The notes beneath the pieces were generated by a model. It saw only the letters and a program-made list of their open reading frames with translations. It searched no databases and was not told where the DNA came from. This document shows positions 25,781 through 34,144 of a stretch of 64,000 nt of DNA, piece by piece. This DNA comes from Candidatus Nitrosacidococcus tergens (GTDB lineage Bacteria; Pseudomonadota; Gammaproteobacteria; Nitrosococcales; Nitrosococcaceae). Numbering within the stretch: position 1 is the first letter of the stretch; each line of letters begins with the position of its first letter. Both the position numbers and the translations under genes were made by a program. Location: NCBI RefSeq assembly GCF_902810445.1, contig NZ_LR778175.1:1569001-1633000 (forward strand), read 5' to 3'.

Positions 25781-26713
25781 ATGAGCACTACTGTAGATGA
25801 TATACATGGCAATAATCCTACCAAAAGTAGCGATTATCATGAAGAACATCATAATAGTCATAACAACGACCATCATAAACACAAGCATCACCATGCTTCT
25901 CACTCGCATCAAGATATTAACGATATTGTGTATCCTGCTCAGATGGGTCGGGATTTGGCAGCCGATGCGGCAGTAAAAGATAAGCTAGCAAATCATCATA
26001 TCTTAATACGTGGGTTTTTATGTACACCCTTTTTAGCCTATGGTGCTTGTTTTGCCTATTTACTTACTGCTCAAGGAGCACCAAGTACTATTGCTGGATT
26101 TATGTTTCCAGTAGGTTATGTCATGCTTTCTGTTTTAGGTCTTGAAATGGCAACAGGAAGCTTCTCAGTAATGCCTATTGGGGTATATGCGGGTACTGTT
26201 AGCCTAAGAGGCTTAGCTCGCAACTGGGGATTAACTTATATAGGCAATATCTTAGGAGGTCTATTTTTTGCTGTGCTTCTTTGGGGATCTCTAACAAAAT
26301 TTGGATCTGAAGAGCCACCTCTGTTACTTACCGCAATCGTCAAAGTAGCTGAGCATAAAGCTGCCTATATGAATTACGGTCCAGTAGTTGGATGGTGTTC
26401 TGCTATTGGTATGGGAATCCTATGTAATTGGTTGGTGAGTTTAGGACCTATTATGGCTAAAACATCCCATAGTATGATTGGTAAAGTAGTGATGATGTGG
26501 ATTGCTATTGGTACCTTTTTTGCGTTAGGTTTTGAACACGCAGTGGTCAACCTCTTTGCCTTCCCCATGGGTATTCTTTCAGGTGCAAAAGTAACCGTTG
26601 CTCAATGGTGGCTATGGAATGAAATTCCAGTGACGATCGGTAATATATTAGGTGCGGTTATTTTTAACTCTACCTTATGGTATTACACCCATAGTGCAGA
26701 GCATAATAAATAG
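25781..26713 (+). CDS. Formate/nitrite transporter family channel with His-rich N-terminus
   Basis: A 310-residue FNT-family pentameric channel for small monovalent anions (formate, nitrite). Residues about 50-305 hold six membrane helices; the conserved pore region includes GILCNWLV and GFEHAVVN, the second carrying the central pore His (His209 in FocA). Before the channel domain is a hydrophilic tail with 13 His between residues 9 and 43 (for example HHKHKHHH), absent from FocA and NirC. Strong AAGGAG site at 25764. Placement next to nitric oxide reductase suggests nitrite as the physiological ion; that is inference. The tail could bind Ni, Zn or Cu, or act as a pH sensor. Confidence 0.9.
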   Translation: MSTTVDDIHGNNPTKSSDYHEEHHNSHNNDHHKHKHHHASHSHQDINDIVYPAQMGRDLAADAAVKDKLANHHILIRGFLCTPFLAYGACFAYLLTAQGAPSTIAGFMFPVGYVMLSVLGLEMATGSFSVMPIGVYAGTVSLRGLARNWGLTYIGNILGGLFFAVLLWGSLTKFGSEEPPLLLTAIVKVAEHKAAYMNYGPVVGWCSAIGMGILCNWLVSLGPIMAKTSHSMIGKVVMMWIAIGTFFALGFEHAVVNLFAFPMGILSGAKVTVAQWWLWNEIPVTIGNILGAVIFNSTLWYYTHSAEHNK

Positions 26714-26733
26714 ATAATCACTATTCTATCTAA

Positions 26734-26763
26734 GGGCAAAATAAATTTTTCTTTATTTTGCCC
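26734..26763. terminator. Hairpin terminator after the FNT channel gene
   Basis: Perfect inverted repeat with 12-base arms: GGGCAAAATAAA at 26734-26745 and TTTATTTTGCCC at 26752-26763, with a 6-base loop. It lies 20 bases after the channel gene stop and between convergent genes. No T-run follows on the plus strand. Confidence 0.65.
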
Positions 26764-26859
26764 ACCTTTCCATACCTGAAATAAATAAAGCTAGTCATTC
26801 TAATTAACTAAGTACTTCCTCAATTTCTGTCCGAATGACTACTTAGTCTATATTTTAAT

Positions 26860-27450
26860 TTAGGCAGAATCATTATCTTTTAAGGTTGCTGCACCAGATA
26901 CACCGCCTGCTGCGACAATGCCATTCACTACAGCCTGTCCTGCTGCCATACCCCCACCACCAGCAGCAATGGAACCACCACCTAGTGCTGCTAGTCCACT
27001 AGTAGTTGCAGCTGCTCCTGTAGCACCGGCAGCCGCTCCTGCAGCGATTGCTGCATCGGCAATCCCACCACCAACCACAACACCTACAGTAACAGCACTA
27101 GCAAGCGTACCAATTTTTTGTGCAAGTACGACAGTTTCTTCATCAGCACCCATTAATCTTACAGCTTCTCCACTTACATAACCAACCCCAGCACTAGTTT
27201 TTTGTACCCCATAATCAACTCCCTTACCTACTATAGCACTACATTCTTTAATATCAGAATCGATTGATTCTCCTATAGTTGTACAGGTATTTTGTATTTT
27301 TTGTTTTTCTTCTGGATCATCTATGAATAAGCTCGCTACCATTCCTGTGCCTTCTACAGTAACTTTAGTAAGTGTACCAAGCCCACTACCTGCATTGCGT
27401 ATCAGCCCACCAAAGCTTAAATTTTCTCCAATCCATTTCATTTTAGACAT
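26860..27450 (-). CDS. Unrecognised Gly/Ala-rich (glycine-zipper) protein
   Basis: A 196-residue protein I do not recognise. Residues 1-100 are mixed and soluble-looking (KWIGENLSFGGLI, DDPEEKQKIQ, two Cys in NTCTTIGES and KECSAIVG). From about 105 to 185 it is almost only Gly, Ala, Val, Ile and Ser with GxxxG spacing, as in membrane-inserting glycine zippers. There is no signal peptide. A start AGGAAATAAAAATG-like context supports translation. It stands alone, convergent with the channel gene. It could be a membrane-active stress protein or a pore-forming toxin or effector; neither is shown. Confidence 0.6.
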   Translation of the reverse strand: MSKMKWIGENLSFGGLIRNAGSGLGTLTKVTVEGTGMVASLFIDDPEEKQKIQNTCTTIGESIDSDIKECSAIVGKGVDYGVQKTSAGVGYVSGEAVRLMGADEETVVLAQKIGTLASAVTVGVVVGGGIADAAIAAGAAAGATGAAATTSGLAALGGGSIAAGGGGMAAGQAVVNGIVAAGGVSGAATLKDNDSA

Positions 27451-27839
27451 TTTTATTTCCTCTATTGGTAAGATTTATCGAACTTTAGCAAAACCATTTT
27501 TATAAATCAATATTTAAATTTCAATGTCTTTTGTTATCTAAAATCCAGACTGGCTTAGTGACCGTATATTAACAAAAAGTAGTACTCACCAAGGTTGCTA
27601 TCCCACATGTAGTTACGGATTTATTGGTGAATTAACATAATCCTGACTTAGGAAATGAATTGTTTATAGGCAAAATTAAATTTACAGACTTTGCAGAACT
27701 TGTGTTTAAAGGCTACTCAATCTGTTATTGCTATATCTGAACCTAATAGTTCTAGCTTAATAGGTATAAGCCCGATCTTATCGTTTATAGGATTTACAAA
27801 GTTTAGTACTAGATATAATAATCTGAGGTATTTATATTT
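27451..27839. other. Intergenic stretch with no recognised feature
   Basis: About 390 bases between the glycine-zipper gene (promoter side) and the 3' end of hisC. All six frames are broken into short pieces; one plus-strand frame near 27656-27740 runs about 28 codons with no match I recognise. No RNA gene or terminator is evident. It may be a decayed gene. Confidence 0.4.
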
Positions 27840-28928
27840 TTAGCTAATACTAGTAAGAGCAATTTTTAATGCCTTTAAAAATGCAGTATTTTCCTTTTCA
27901 GTGCCTATAGTCACTCTCAAGCAATCTTGAAGTACTCCTCCATAGTTTGAAAGGTTCTTAATTAAAATTCCTTGCTTCTTAATTGATAAGAAAATATGTT
28001 CTGCTTGATTAAGCGGAGTACGGAAAAGAATGAAATTTGCATCACTAGGATAAACACGAATCTCTGGTATTTTTAATAATTCATTAAATAATTGAGCTCG
28101 ATGTAAGCAAATAAGATTTGTTTGTTTATCCAAAATTTCCGTTTGAGTCAAAGCAAATTCAGCACTAATCTGAGTAAGTTGATTAATGTTATAAGGAAGG
28201 CGAATTTTCTCTAGCGTTTCAATCCAATCTGGGTTACCTACGAGAATCCCTAATCTCAGCCCTGCCAGTCCAATTTTGGAGAGCGTTCTCATGACTAACA
28301 ATTGATCTTTATACCGATTAAGCAAGGGAATAAGTGTCTTTTTTGCAAAAGCAGTATAGGCTTCGTCTACTATCACTAACCCAGAAGTTGCTTCAATAAT
28401 ATTTTCTATCTCTTTGGGATCGAAAAGATTGCCTGTAGGATTATTCGGGTAGGCAAGAAAAATTACTGCAGGATTTTTTGCTTGGATAGCTTGTAACATC
28501 GAGGGAAGATCTAAAGAGAAATCTTGGTGTAGCGGTATGCCTTGATATTCTAATCCTAGCATTAGGGAGATTTGCCGATACATTACAAAAGTAGGATCGG
28601 GGGCAACTATGGTATGGTTTCCTGCTATTGCAAACAGTATCATTTGAATCAGCTCATCAGAGCCATTACCCAGAATAAGATCTATATCATCCGGTATGTC
28701 TAAATAAGAGCGAATTTTTGATTTTAGGTGATGCGATTGTGGATCCGGATAACGATTAATATTTGCAGTCTTTAGCTTTTCTAACCAAGCAGTAATAAGA
28801 CTTGGAGGCCATGTGTAGGGATTTTCCATCGCATCTAGCTTAATTAGCTCCCCTGGATCTACCGTGTGATAAGCAGAAAGTGCTTTAATTTCAGGACGAA
28901 CCCATTGAGTGATAAAATCATTAGTCAT
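27840..28928 (-). CDS. hisC: Histidinol-phosphate aminotransferase
   Basis: PLP enzyme of histidine synthesis. 362 residues of the fold-type I aminotransferase class. Landmarks: GNGSDELIQMI, AYPNNPTGNLF, IVDEAYTAF and the Schiff-base Lys in TLSKIGLAGLRLG. It starts on the last base of hisD and is the last gene of the murA-hisG-hisD-hisC run. It is intact. Confidence 0.94.
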   Translation of the reverse strand: MTNDFITQWVRPEIKALSAYHTVDPGELIKLDAMENPYTWPPSLITAWLEKLKTANINRYPDPQSHHLKSKIRSYLDIPDDIDLILGNGSDELIQMILFAIAGNHTIVAPDPTFVMYRQISLMLGLEYQGIPLHQDFSLDLPSMLQAIQAKNPAVIFLAYPNNPTGNLFDPKEIENIIEATSGLVIVDEAYTAFAKKTLIPLLNRYKDQLLVMRTLSKIGLAGLRLGILVGNPDWIETLEKIRLPYNINQLTQISAEFALTQTEILDKQTNLICLHRAQLFNELLKIPEIRVYPSDANFILFRTPLNQAEHIFLSIKKQGILIKNLSNYGGVLQDCLRVTIGTEKENTAFLKALKIALTSIS

Positions 28929-30223
28929 TAAAAACGGTGTTCTGCTGAGCGAGCATGAGCAGTTAATCCCTCCCCTCTTGCTAAAATAGAGGCAATTTTT
29001 CCTAAATTTTGGCTACCTTTAGGCGAACACTGAATTAAGCTAGATCGTTTTTGAAAATCATAGACTCCTAAGGGAGAGGCAAAACGAGCAGTACGAGAAG
29101 TAGGCAATACATGGTTAGGGCCTGCACAGTAATCCCCCAAAGCTTCAGCAGTATATCGACCCATAAAAATAGCACCGGCATGACGAACATGAGAGGCTAT
29201 ATCTTGAGGATTCTCTACAGAAAGCTCTAAATGTTCAGGGGCAATAAAGTTAATAATTTCTAATGCCTGATCTACGTTTTCTACTTCAATCAGCATTCCT
29301 CTATTTTTTAAAGAGGTCTCAATAATTTTATGCCGTTCAAATGTAGGTAGTAGTTTTTCTATCGTTCTTTCTATTTGATCAAGAAAATTCTTATCTGTAG
29401 ATAGTAATATAGCTTGTGCATCTTCATCATGCTCTGCTTGAGAAAATAAGTCTGTTGTAATCCACTCTGAATCAGTTTTTCCATCACAAAACACTAAAAT
29501 TTCGGACGGACCTGCAATCATATCGATCCCTACCTGTCCAAATACTATGCTTTTAGCAGTAGCTACGTAAATATTACCAGGACCCACAATTTTATCTACC
29601 TTAGGGATGGTTTCCGTACCAAAAGCAAGGGCAGCAATAGCTTGAGCACCGCCAACTGTAAATACTCGATCGACACCTGCTACAGCAGCAGCGGCAAGTA
29701 CTAATCTATTAATTTCTCCATGAGGCGAAGGAACTACCATTATGAGTTCAGGCACCCCTGCTACTTTCGCTGGAAGAGCGTTCATAAGTACTGATGAGGG
29801 ATATGCAGCTTTTCCTCCTGGAACATAGAGTCCTACTCGATCTAAAGGAGTAATTTGCTGCCCTAGTACCGTACCATCTGCTTCTGTATAAATCCAAGAT
29901 TCCTGCCTTTGGTGTTGATGATAGTGGGTAATTCTCTGAGCTGCTGTTTTTAATGCTTCTTGCTGATCTATAGGGAGGGCGGATAGAGATGCCTCTATAG
30001 TATCCATAGGGACTTCTAGATCTGCTACGGAAGAGGCAGTGACATGATCGAATTTATAAGTATATTCTAGTAATGCCTTATCTTTCTTAGAGCGGACTTC
30101 CCTAACAATATCCTGTACTATGCTCACTATATTTTCGTCAGCTACACTATTCCAAGCCAGTTTTTGTTCTAAAACTTTCCAAAAATCTGCTTGATCGATC
30201 TTAAGTCGGCTAATATTAGCCAT
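28928..30223 (-). CDS. hisD: Histidinol dehydrogenase
   Basis: NAD- and zinc-dependent oxidation of histidinol to histidine. About 431 residues from the ATG at 30223; an upstream TTG (30241) would overlap hisG by 26 bases and is less likely. It contains YVPGGKAAYPSSVLMNALPAKVAG, GPGNIYVATAK, DMIAGPSEILV and QAEHDEDAQAILLS (zinc ligands), and GPNHVLPTSRTARF. The start overlaps the hisG stop by 8 bases. Confidence 0.95.
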   Translation of the reverse strand: MANISRLKIDQADFWKVLEQKLAWNSVADENIVSIVQDIVREVRSKKDKALLEYTYKFDHVTASSVADLEVPMDTIEASLSALPIDQQEALKTAAQRITHYHQHQRQESWIYTEADGTVLGQQITPLDRVGLYVPGGKAAYPSSVLMNALPAKVAGVPELIMVVPSPHGEINRLVLAAAAVAGVDRVFTVGGAQAIAALAFGTETIPKVDKIVGPGNIYVATAKSIVFGQVGIDMIAGPSEILVFCDGKTDSEWITTDLFSQAEHDEDAQAILLSTDKNFLDQIERTIEKLLPTFERHKIIETSLKNRGMLIEVENVDQALEIINFIAPEHLELSVENPQDIASHVRHAGAIFMGRYTAEALGDYCAGPNHVLPTSRTARFASPLGVYDFQKRSSLIQCSPKGSQNLGKIASILARGEGLTAHARSAEHRF

Positions 30224-30857
30224 GATACTTATCCACTGCAATTGTCATAAGATGAATAAACTCTTTAAGTTGCTGATATGCCATTTTCATAGCTGCTTTA
30301 TTAACTATTAATCGAGAGCTAATATGAGCAATATGCTCCCATGGCACTAATCCATTGGCTTTAAGAGTATTACCCGTATCTACTAAATCTACTATACAAT
30401 CTGCTAGGTTAACTAGAGGGGCAAGTTCCATGGATCCATAAAGTTTAACCAGTTCTACCTGTTGTCCTTGTTGAGCATAAAAACGACGAGTACTATGGAT
30501 ATATTTTGTTGCAATACGTAAATAACTAAACTTAGGAGGTATTTCTGTTTTACCTGCTACTATCATCCGACAGCAAGCTATTTTAAGATCTAAAGGCTCA
30601 TACAATCCATTTCCTAAGTGTTCTAATAATACATCTTTACCAGTAATCCCTAACTCAGCAGCACCATATTCTACATAAGTAGGTACATCAGTGGCACGAA
30701 TGATAACTAATTTAAGATCATCTCGATTAGTATCTAGAACAAGTTTTCTACTTGTTTTAGGATCATCTATAGGGTAGATACCACTAGCAGCCAGAAGTGG
30801 TAGTGTTTCATCAAAAATTCTACCTTTAGAGATTGCAAGCCTAAGAGATTTAGCCAT
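30216..30857 (-). CDS. hisG: ATP phosphoribosyltransferase, short form
   Basis: First step of histidine synthesis. Starting at the ATG at 30857 (MAKSLRLAISKGR) gives 213 residues, the usual short form without the C-terminal ACT-like regulatory domain; short HisG needs the HisRS-like partner HisZ, which is not in this window. The open frame extends 18 codons further, but those residues run into murA and have no family match. Motifs: DLGITGKDVL-type AELGITGKDVLLE and DLVDTGNTLKANGL (PRPP site). It overlaps the murA end by 8 bases. Confidence 0.93.
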   Translation of the reverse strand: MAKSLRLAISKGRIFDETLPLLAASGIYPIDDPKTSRKLVLDTNRDDLKLVIIRATDVPTYVEYGAAELGITGKDVLLEHLGNGLYEPLDLKIACCRMIVAGKTEIPPKFSYLRIATKYIHSTRRFYAQQGQQVELVKLYGSMELAPLVNLADCIVDLVDTGNTLKANGLVPWEHIAHISSRLIVNKAAMKMAYQQLKEFIHLMTIAVDKYHG

Positions 30858-32145
30858 AAATTGAATAAATATCACTAACAGTGTAGTTTGAAACTCGCTT
30901 AATGTTTGCACCTAGATTTTGTAGTTTCTCTTCAATACACTCATAACCTCGATCAATATGGTAAATACGATCTACAATAGTAGTTCCTTGTGCAGCTAAT
31001 CCTGCTAAAACAAGGCATGCAGAAGCTCTCAGATCGGTGGCCATCACAGGTGCTCCTGTTAAATTCTTTACTCCTTTAGTGACTGCAGTATTTCCTCTTA
31101 AATTAATTTCTGCTCCCATACGTTGGAGTTCTTGAACATGCATAAAGCGATTCTCAAAAATCGTCTCTGTAATAGCGCCACTACCCTCTGCTACAGCATT
31201 AAGTGCAGTAAATTGAGCTTGCATATCAGTAGGAAAAGCTGGATAAGGAGCAGTACATACATCTACCGCTTTAGGTCGTTTTCCTTTCATGTCTAAATAA
31301 ATCCAATCTACCCCTGTATCAATTTCTGCACCCGCTTCTTCTAGTTTTAATAATACTGCATCCAAAATTTTTGGATCAGTATTTTTAAGTTTCACTTTTC
31401 CACCGGTAAGTGCACCAGCAGTCAAATAGGTACCTGTTTCAATACGATCAGGGAGCACAGTATATTTTGTACCATTAAGTGTAGAGACACCTTCAACTGT
31501 CAAAGTAGTAGTTCCTACTCCTGTTATTTCTGCTCCCATCTTATTGAGAAGGTGGATTAAATCCGTGACTTCTGGTTCACAAGCAGCATTTTCAATAATC
31601 GTAACTCCATTAGCTAGAGTAGCTGCCATTATTAAATTCTCAGTACCTGTTACAGATACTTGATCCATTAATATTTTAGCCCCCCTTAATCGTCCGTGGG
31701 TTCTAGCATGAATATAGCCATTTTTAATGGTAATATCTGCACCCATAGCTTGTAACCCGTGGATATGAAGATTAATGGGTCGAGAACCTATAGCACAGCC
31801 ACCTGGTAAAGAAACATCTGCTTTACCATACCGCGCTAAGAGTGGTCCTAACACTAAAATAGAAGCTCTCATAGTTTTCACTAACTCATAAGGTGCACTA
31901 AATTGAGTTAATGTGCTAGTATCTATTTGGATATTGAGATCATCATTTACTGTAAAAACAGCCCCCATTAACCCAAGTAACTCTATAGTAGTAGTCACAT
32001 CCTGTAAGTGCGGAATATTACAGATTTCTATAGGTGTGCTTGCAAGCAAGGCAGCAGCAAGCATAGGGAGAGTAGCATTTTTAGCACCCGATATCCTAAT
32101 TTCCCCGTTTATAGGGGTACCACCTGCAATTAGTAGTTTATCCAA
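30850..32145 (-). CDS. murA: MurA, UDP-GlcNAc enolpyruvyl transferase
   Basis: First committed step of peptidoglycan synthesis. 431 residues (E. coli 419). Substrate site GAKNATLPMLAA at the N-terminus, catalytic loop LPGGCAIGSRPINLHI with the fosfomycin-target Cys, and the ATDLRASACLVLAGLAAQG block. A few extra residues extend the C-terminus (VSNYTVSDIYSIYG). It lies between ibaG and hisG, the usual gammaproteobacterial order. Confidence 0.96.
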   Translation of the reverse strand: MDKLLIAGGTPINGEIRISGAKNATLPMLAAALLASTPIEICNIPHLQDVTTTIELLGLMGAVFTVNDDLNIQIDTSTLTQFSAPYELVKTMRASILVLGPLLARYGKADVSLPGGCAIGSRPINLHIHGLQAMGADITIKNGYIHARTHGRLRGAKILMDQVSVTGTENLIMAATLANGVTIIENAACEPEVTDLIHLLNKMGAEITGVGTTTLTVEGVSTLNGTKYTVLPDRIETGTYLTAGALTGGKVKLKNTDPKILDAVLLKLEEAGAEIDTGVDWIYLDMKGKRPKAVDVCTAPYPAFPTDMQAQFTALNAVAEGSGAITETIFENRFMHVQELQRMGAEINLRGNTAVTKGVKNLTGAPVMATDLRASACLVLAGLAAQGTTIVDRIYHIDRGYECIEEKLQNLGANIKRVSNYTVSDIYSIYG

Positions 32146-32203
32146 ACCATATTACCTACAATAATAGTAGTCATGGTAATAGGGAAACAAATAAGCTACT
32201 GTA

Positions 32204-32434
32204 CTAACCTTCTTCTTCTGGAGTTTTAGTGTGAAGTGACAGTGCGTGTAGATTAGATTGAAAACTATTTCCTAAAGTCCCATAAACCATACGGTGCCGC
32301 TCAAGTAAGGTTTTTCCATTAAACCCCGCATGAATTATAAATGCTTCAAAATGGTGATTATCCTCACTATAGATTGCGACTTTAGCACCGGGTAACCCGG
32401 ATTCTATCATATGTTTAATTGTATTAGCGTCCAT
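32204..32434 (-). CDS. ibaG: BolA-family protein IbaG
   Basis: A 76-residue BolA/IbaG protein, which with monothiol glutaredoxins handles [2Fe-2S] clusters; in E. coli it is linked to acid response. The invariant fold residues are visible, including HFEAFIIHAGFNGKTLLERHRMVYGTL with the C-terminal His ligand. It sits between mlaB and murA as in E. coli. The tail is short and acidic. Confidence 0.92.
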   Translation of the reverse strand: MDANTIKHMIESGLPGAKVAIYSEDNHHFEAFIIHAGFNGKTLLERHRMVYGTLGNSFQSNLHALSLHTKTPEEEG

Positions 32435-32473
32435 TTAAAGTAATTCCAAAGCTATAGCTGCAAATATTAATTC

Positions 32474-32770
32474 TTAGCTGAAAGGGATAATTTGATCAAG
32501 ATCACTGACTTTTGCAAGTGCTAATATCTTTTCCGATACGTTTAAAAATTGAAGAGATTTGTTTCTTAATCTAGCATAGCGCATCCAAGAGATAAGTAAG
32601 ACAAGACCAGCACTATCTATATGTGTAACTTCTTGTAGATCAACTCTTATATCATTTACAAACTCAAATAAATCTATGCCCTCTTCACCAGCATTGATTA
32701 CAGTATCAAAAGTGAGTACACCTATAATTTTAAAATTCTTGGTAGAAGTTGTTTCAATTTTATAAGACAC
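32474..32770 (-). CDS. mlaB: MlaB, STAS-domain component of the Mla transporter
   Basis: A 98-residue STAS domain that binds the MlaF ATPase and stabilises the MlaFEDB complex. The core is DLQEVTHIDSAGLVLLISWMRYAR; the Asp-Ser pair is the usual STAS helix cap. In other gammaproteobacteria mlaC lies between mlaD and mlaB; here only 59 non-coding bases separate them. Confidence 0.9.
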   Translation of the reverse strand: MSYKIETTSTKNFKIIGVLTFDTVINAGEEGIDLFEFVNDIRVDLQEVTHIDSAGLVLLISWMRYARLRNKSLQFLNVSEKILALAKVSDLDQIIPFS

Positions 32771-32829
32771 TTAACTTCTTTCTAAATTAATCAATATAAA
32801 AAGTATTAAAAATTTCTACTGATTTAGAA

Positions 32830-33306
32830 TTAAGAATTATTATCTCCTTCAGCTGTTTTTTTATAGAGAAACTGACCTATTAATCTCTCTAATACTAGTG
32901 CTGGCTGTGTTAAAGTAATTTCATCCCCGCTTTTTAAAACAGTTTCAGATCCGCCTGGATCTAAGGCAATATATTGTTCCCCTAATAGCCCTGCAGTATA
33001 AATACTTGCACCAGTATCTTCAGGAAGATAATTGTATTTAGATTCAATTTGCATTATTACTTTAGCGTCATAAGTTTTAGGATCAAGCTCTATTGATGCA
33101 ATTCGACCAATAGTCATTCCTGACAAAGTAACACGAGATCTTACTTTAAGAGCACCAACATTTTGAAACTTAGCCATGATAGGATAAGTATTCTCTGTTG
33201 CAACAAGACTAAGATTACTCACTTTCACTGCTAATAAGAATAGGGCTAATAAGCCAGCAGCTACAAATAAACCTACAATAAGTTCCAAACTGGTGGATTG
33301 TTTCAT
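32830..33306 (-). CDS. mlaD: MlaD, MCE-domain lipid-binding subunit
   Basis: A 158-residue protein with one N-terminal membrane helix (about 9-28) and a periplasmic MCE domain (about 38-118, FQNVGALKVRSRVTLSGMTIGRI). It forms the hexameric ring on the MlaFE core. The hydrophobic tail TQPALVLERLIGQFLY builds the central pore. It starts 10 bases after mlaE. Its usual periplasmic partner MlaC is not encoded next to it. Confidence 0.94.
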   Translation of the reverse strand: MKQSTSLELIVGLFVAAGLLALFLLAVKVSNLSLVATENTYPIMAKFQNVGALKVRSRVTLSGMTIGRIASIELDPKTYDAKVIMQIESKYNYLPEDTGASIYTAGLLGEQYIALDPGGSETVLKSGDEITLTQPALVLERLIGQFLYKKTAEGDNNS

Positions 33307-33316
33307 AATTTAGTTA

Positions 33317-34108
33317 CTAAATCCCAAACATTAATGCAGTAAGTAAAAAATCTAGTGCCAATATTGAAAATGCAGAATATACTACGGTGCGGGTAGTTGC
33401 CTGAGATACTCCTTCTGAAGTAGGGATGCTATCATAACCCTCAAAAACTGCAATCCAACTTAATACAAATCCAAATACAATACTCTTAACAACACCATTT
33501 AATACGTCGCCTCTCCAGTCAGTAGAGTCCTGCATATGAGTCCAAAACGCACCCTGATCTACACCGAGTAAGCCTACCCCTACAAAATACCCTCCTATAA
33601 CTCCTATTGCAATAAATAGAGCAGTTAAAAGAGGCATAGAAAAGCAGCCCGCTAAAAATCTAGGAGCAATAACTTGACGCATAGGATCAACTGCCATCAT
33701 TTCCAAAGCAGATAATTGCTCCGTCGCTTTCATTAATCCAATTTCCGCAGTGAGTGCTGATCCAGCTCTTCCGGCGAAAAGTAATGCACTAATTACAGGA
33801 CCTAGCTCTCTAACCAAGGTCAAGGAAACCATAGCTCCAAGAGATTGTTCAGCTCCAAATTTTGTTAGTGTAGTATAACCTTGTAGTCCCAAAACCATAC
33901 CAACAAAAATACCTGAAACTATTATAATAGACAGGGTTAAAACGCCTACAGAATACATTTGAGTAGCTACTAAAAAGGGACGTAAAATCAAAACAGAGCT
34001 ACTTAGTAATAGCTTCATCAGAAAGAGGCAACTTCCACCTAAACGCTGGAAAGTACTTAGTCCCCATAGACCTAGAGAGCGAATAAACTTAACCACCAAG
34101 ATCCTCAA
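33317..34108 (-). CDS. mlaE: MlaE, Mla ABC transporter permease
   Basis: A 263-residue permease with five to six membrane helices, the inner-membrane core of the phospholipid transporter. Family blocks: GMVLGLQGYTTLTKFGAE, LVRELGPVISALLFAGRAGSALTAEIG (the coupling-helix region) and EGYDSIPTSEGVSQATTRTVV. It follows mlaF by 36 bases. Confidence 0.95.
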   Translation of the reverse strand: MRILVVKFIRSLGLWGLSTFQRLGGSCLFLMKLLLSSSVLILRPFLVATQMYSVGVLTLSIIIVSGIFVGMVLGLQGYTTLTKFGAEQSLGAMVSLTLVRELGPVISALLFAGRAGSALTAEIGLMKATEQLSALEMMAVDPMRQVIAPRFLAGCFSMPLLTALFIAIGVIGGYFVGVGLLGVDQGAFWTHMQDSTDWRGDVLNGVVKSIVFGFVLSWIAVFEGYDSIPTSEGVSQATTRTVVYSAFSILALDFLLTALMFGI

Positions 34109-34144
34109 GTTATAAAAATTTGCTAGTTAACGAGCTTGAATTTC

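Noticed and set aside
26792..26841. Inverted repeat TAGTCATTC ... GAATGACTA with a 32-base loop downstream of the glycine-zipper gene
   Set aside because: Nine-base arms with a long loop and no T-run; too weak to call a terminator or a mobile-element end.
26918..27505. Two plus-strand frames opposite the glycine-zipper gene
   Set aside because: Pro/Ala-rich antisense shadows of Gly/Ala codons; the minus-strand frame has the start context and the more protein-like N-terminal half.
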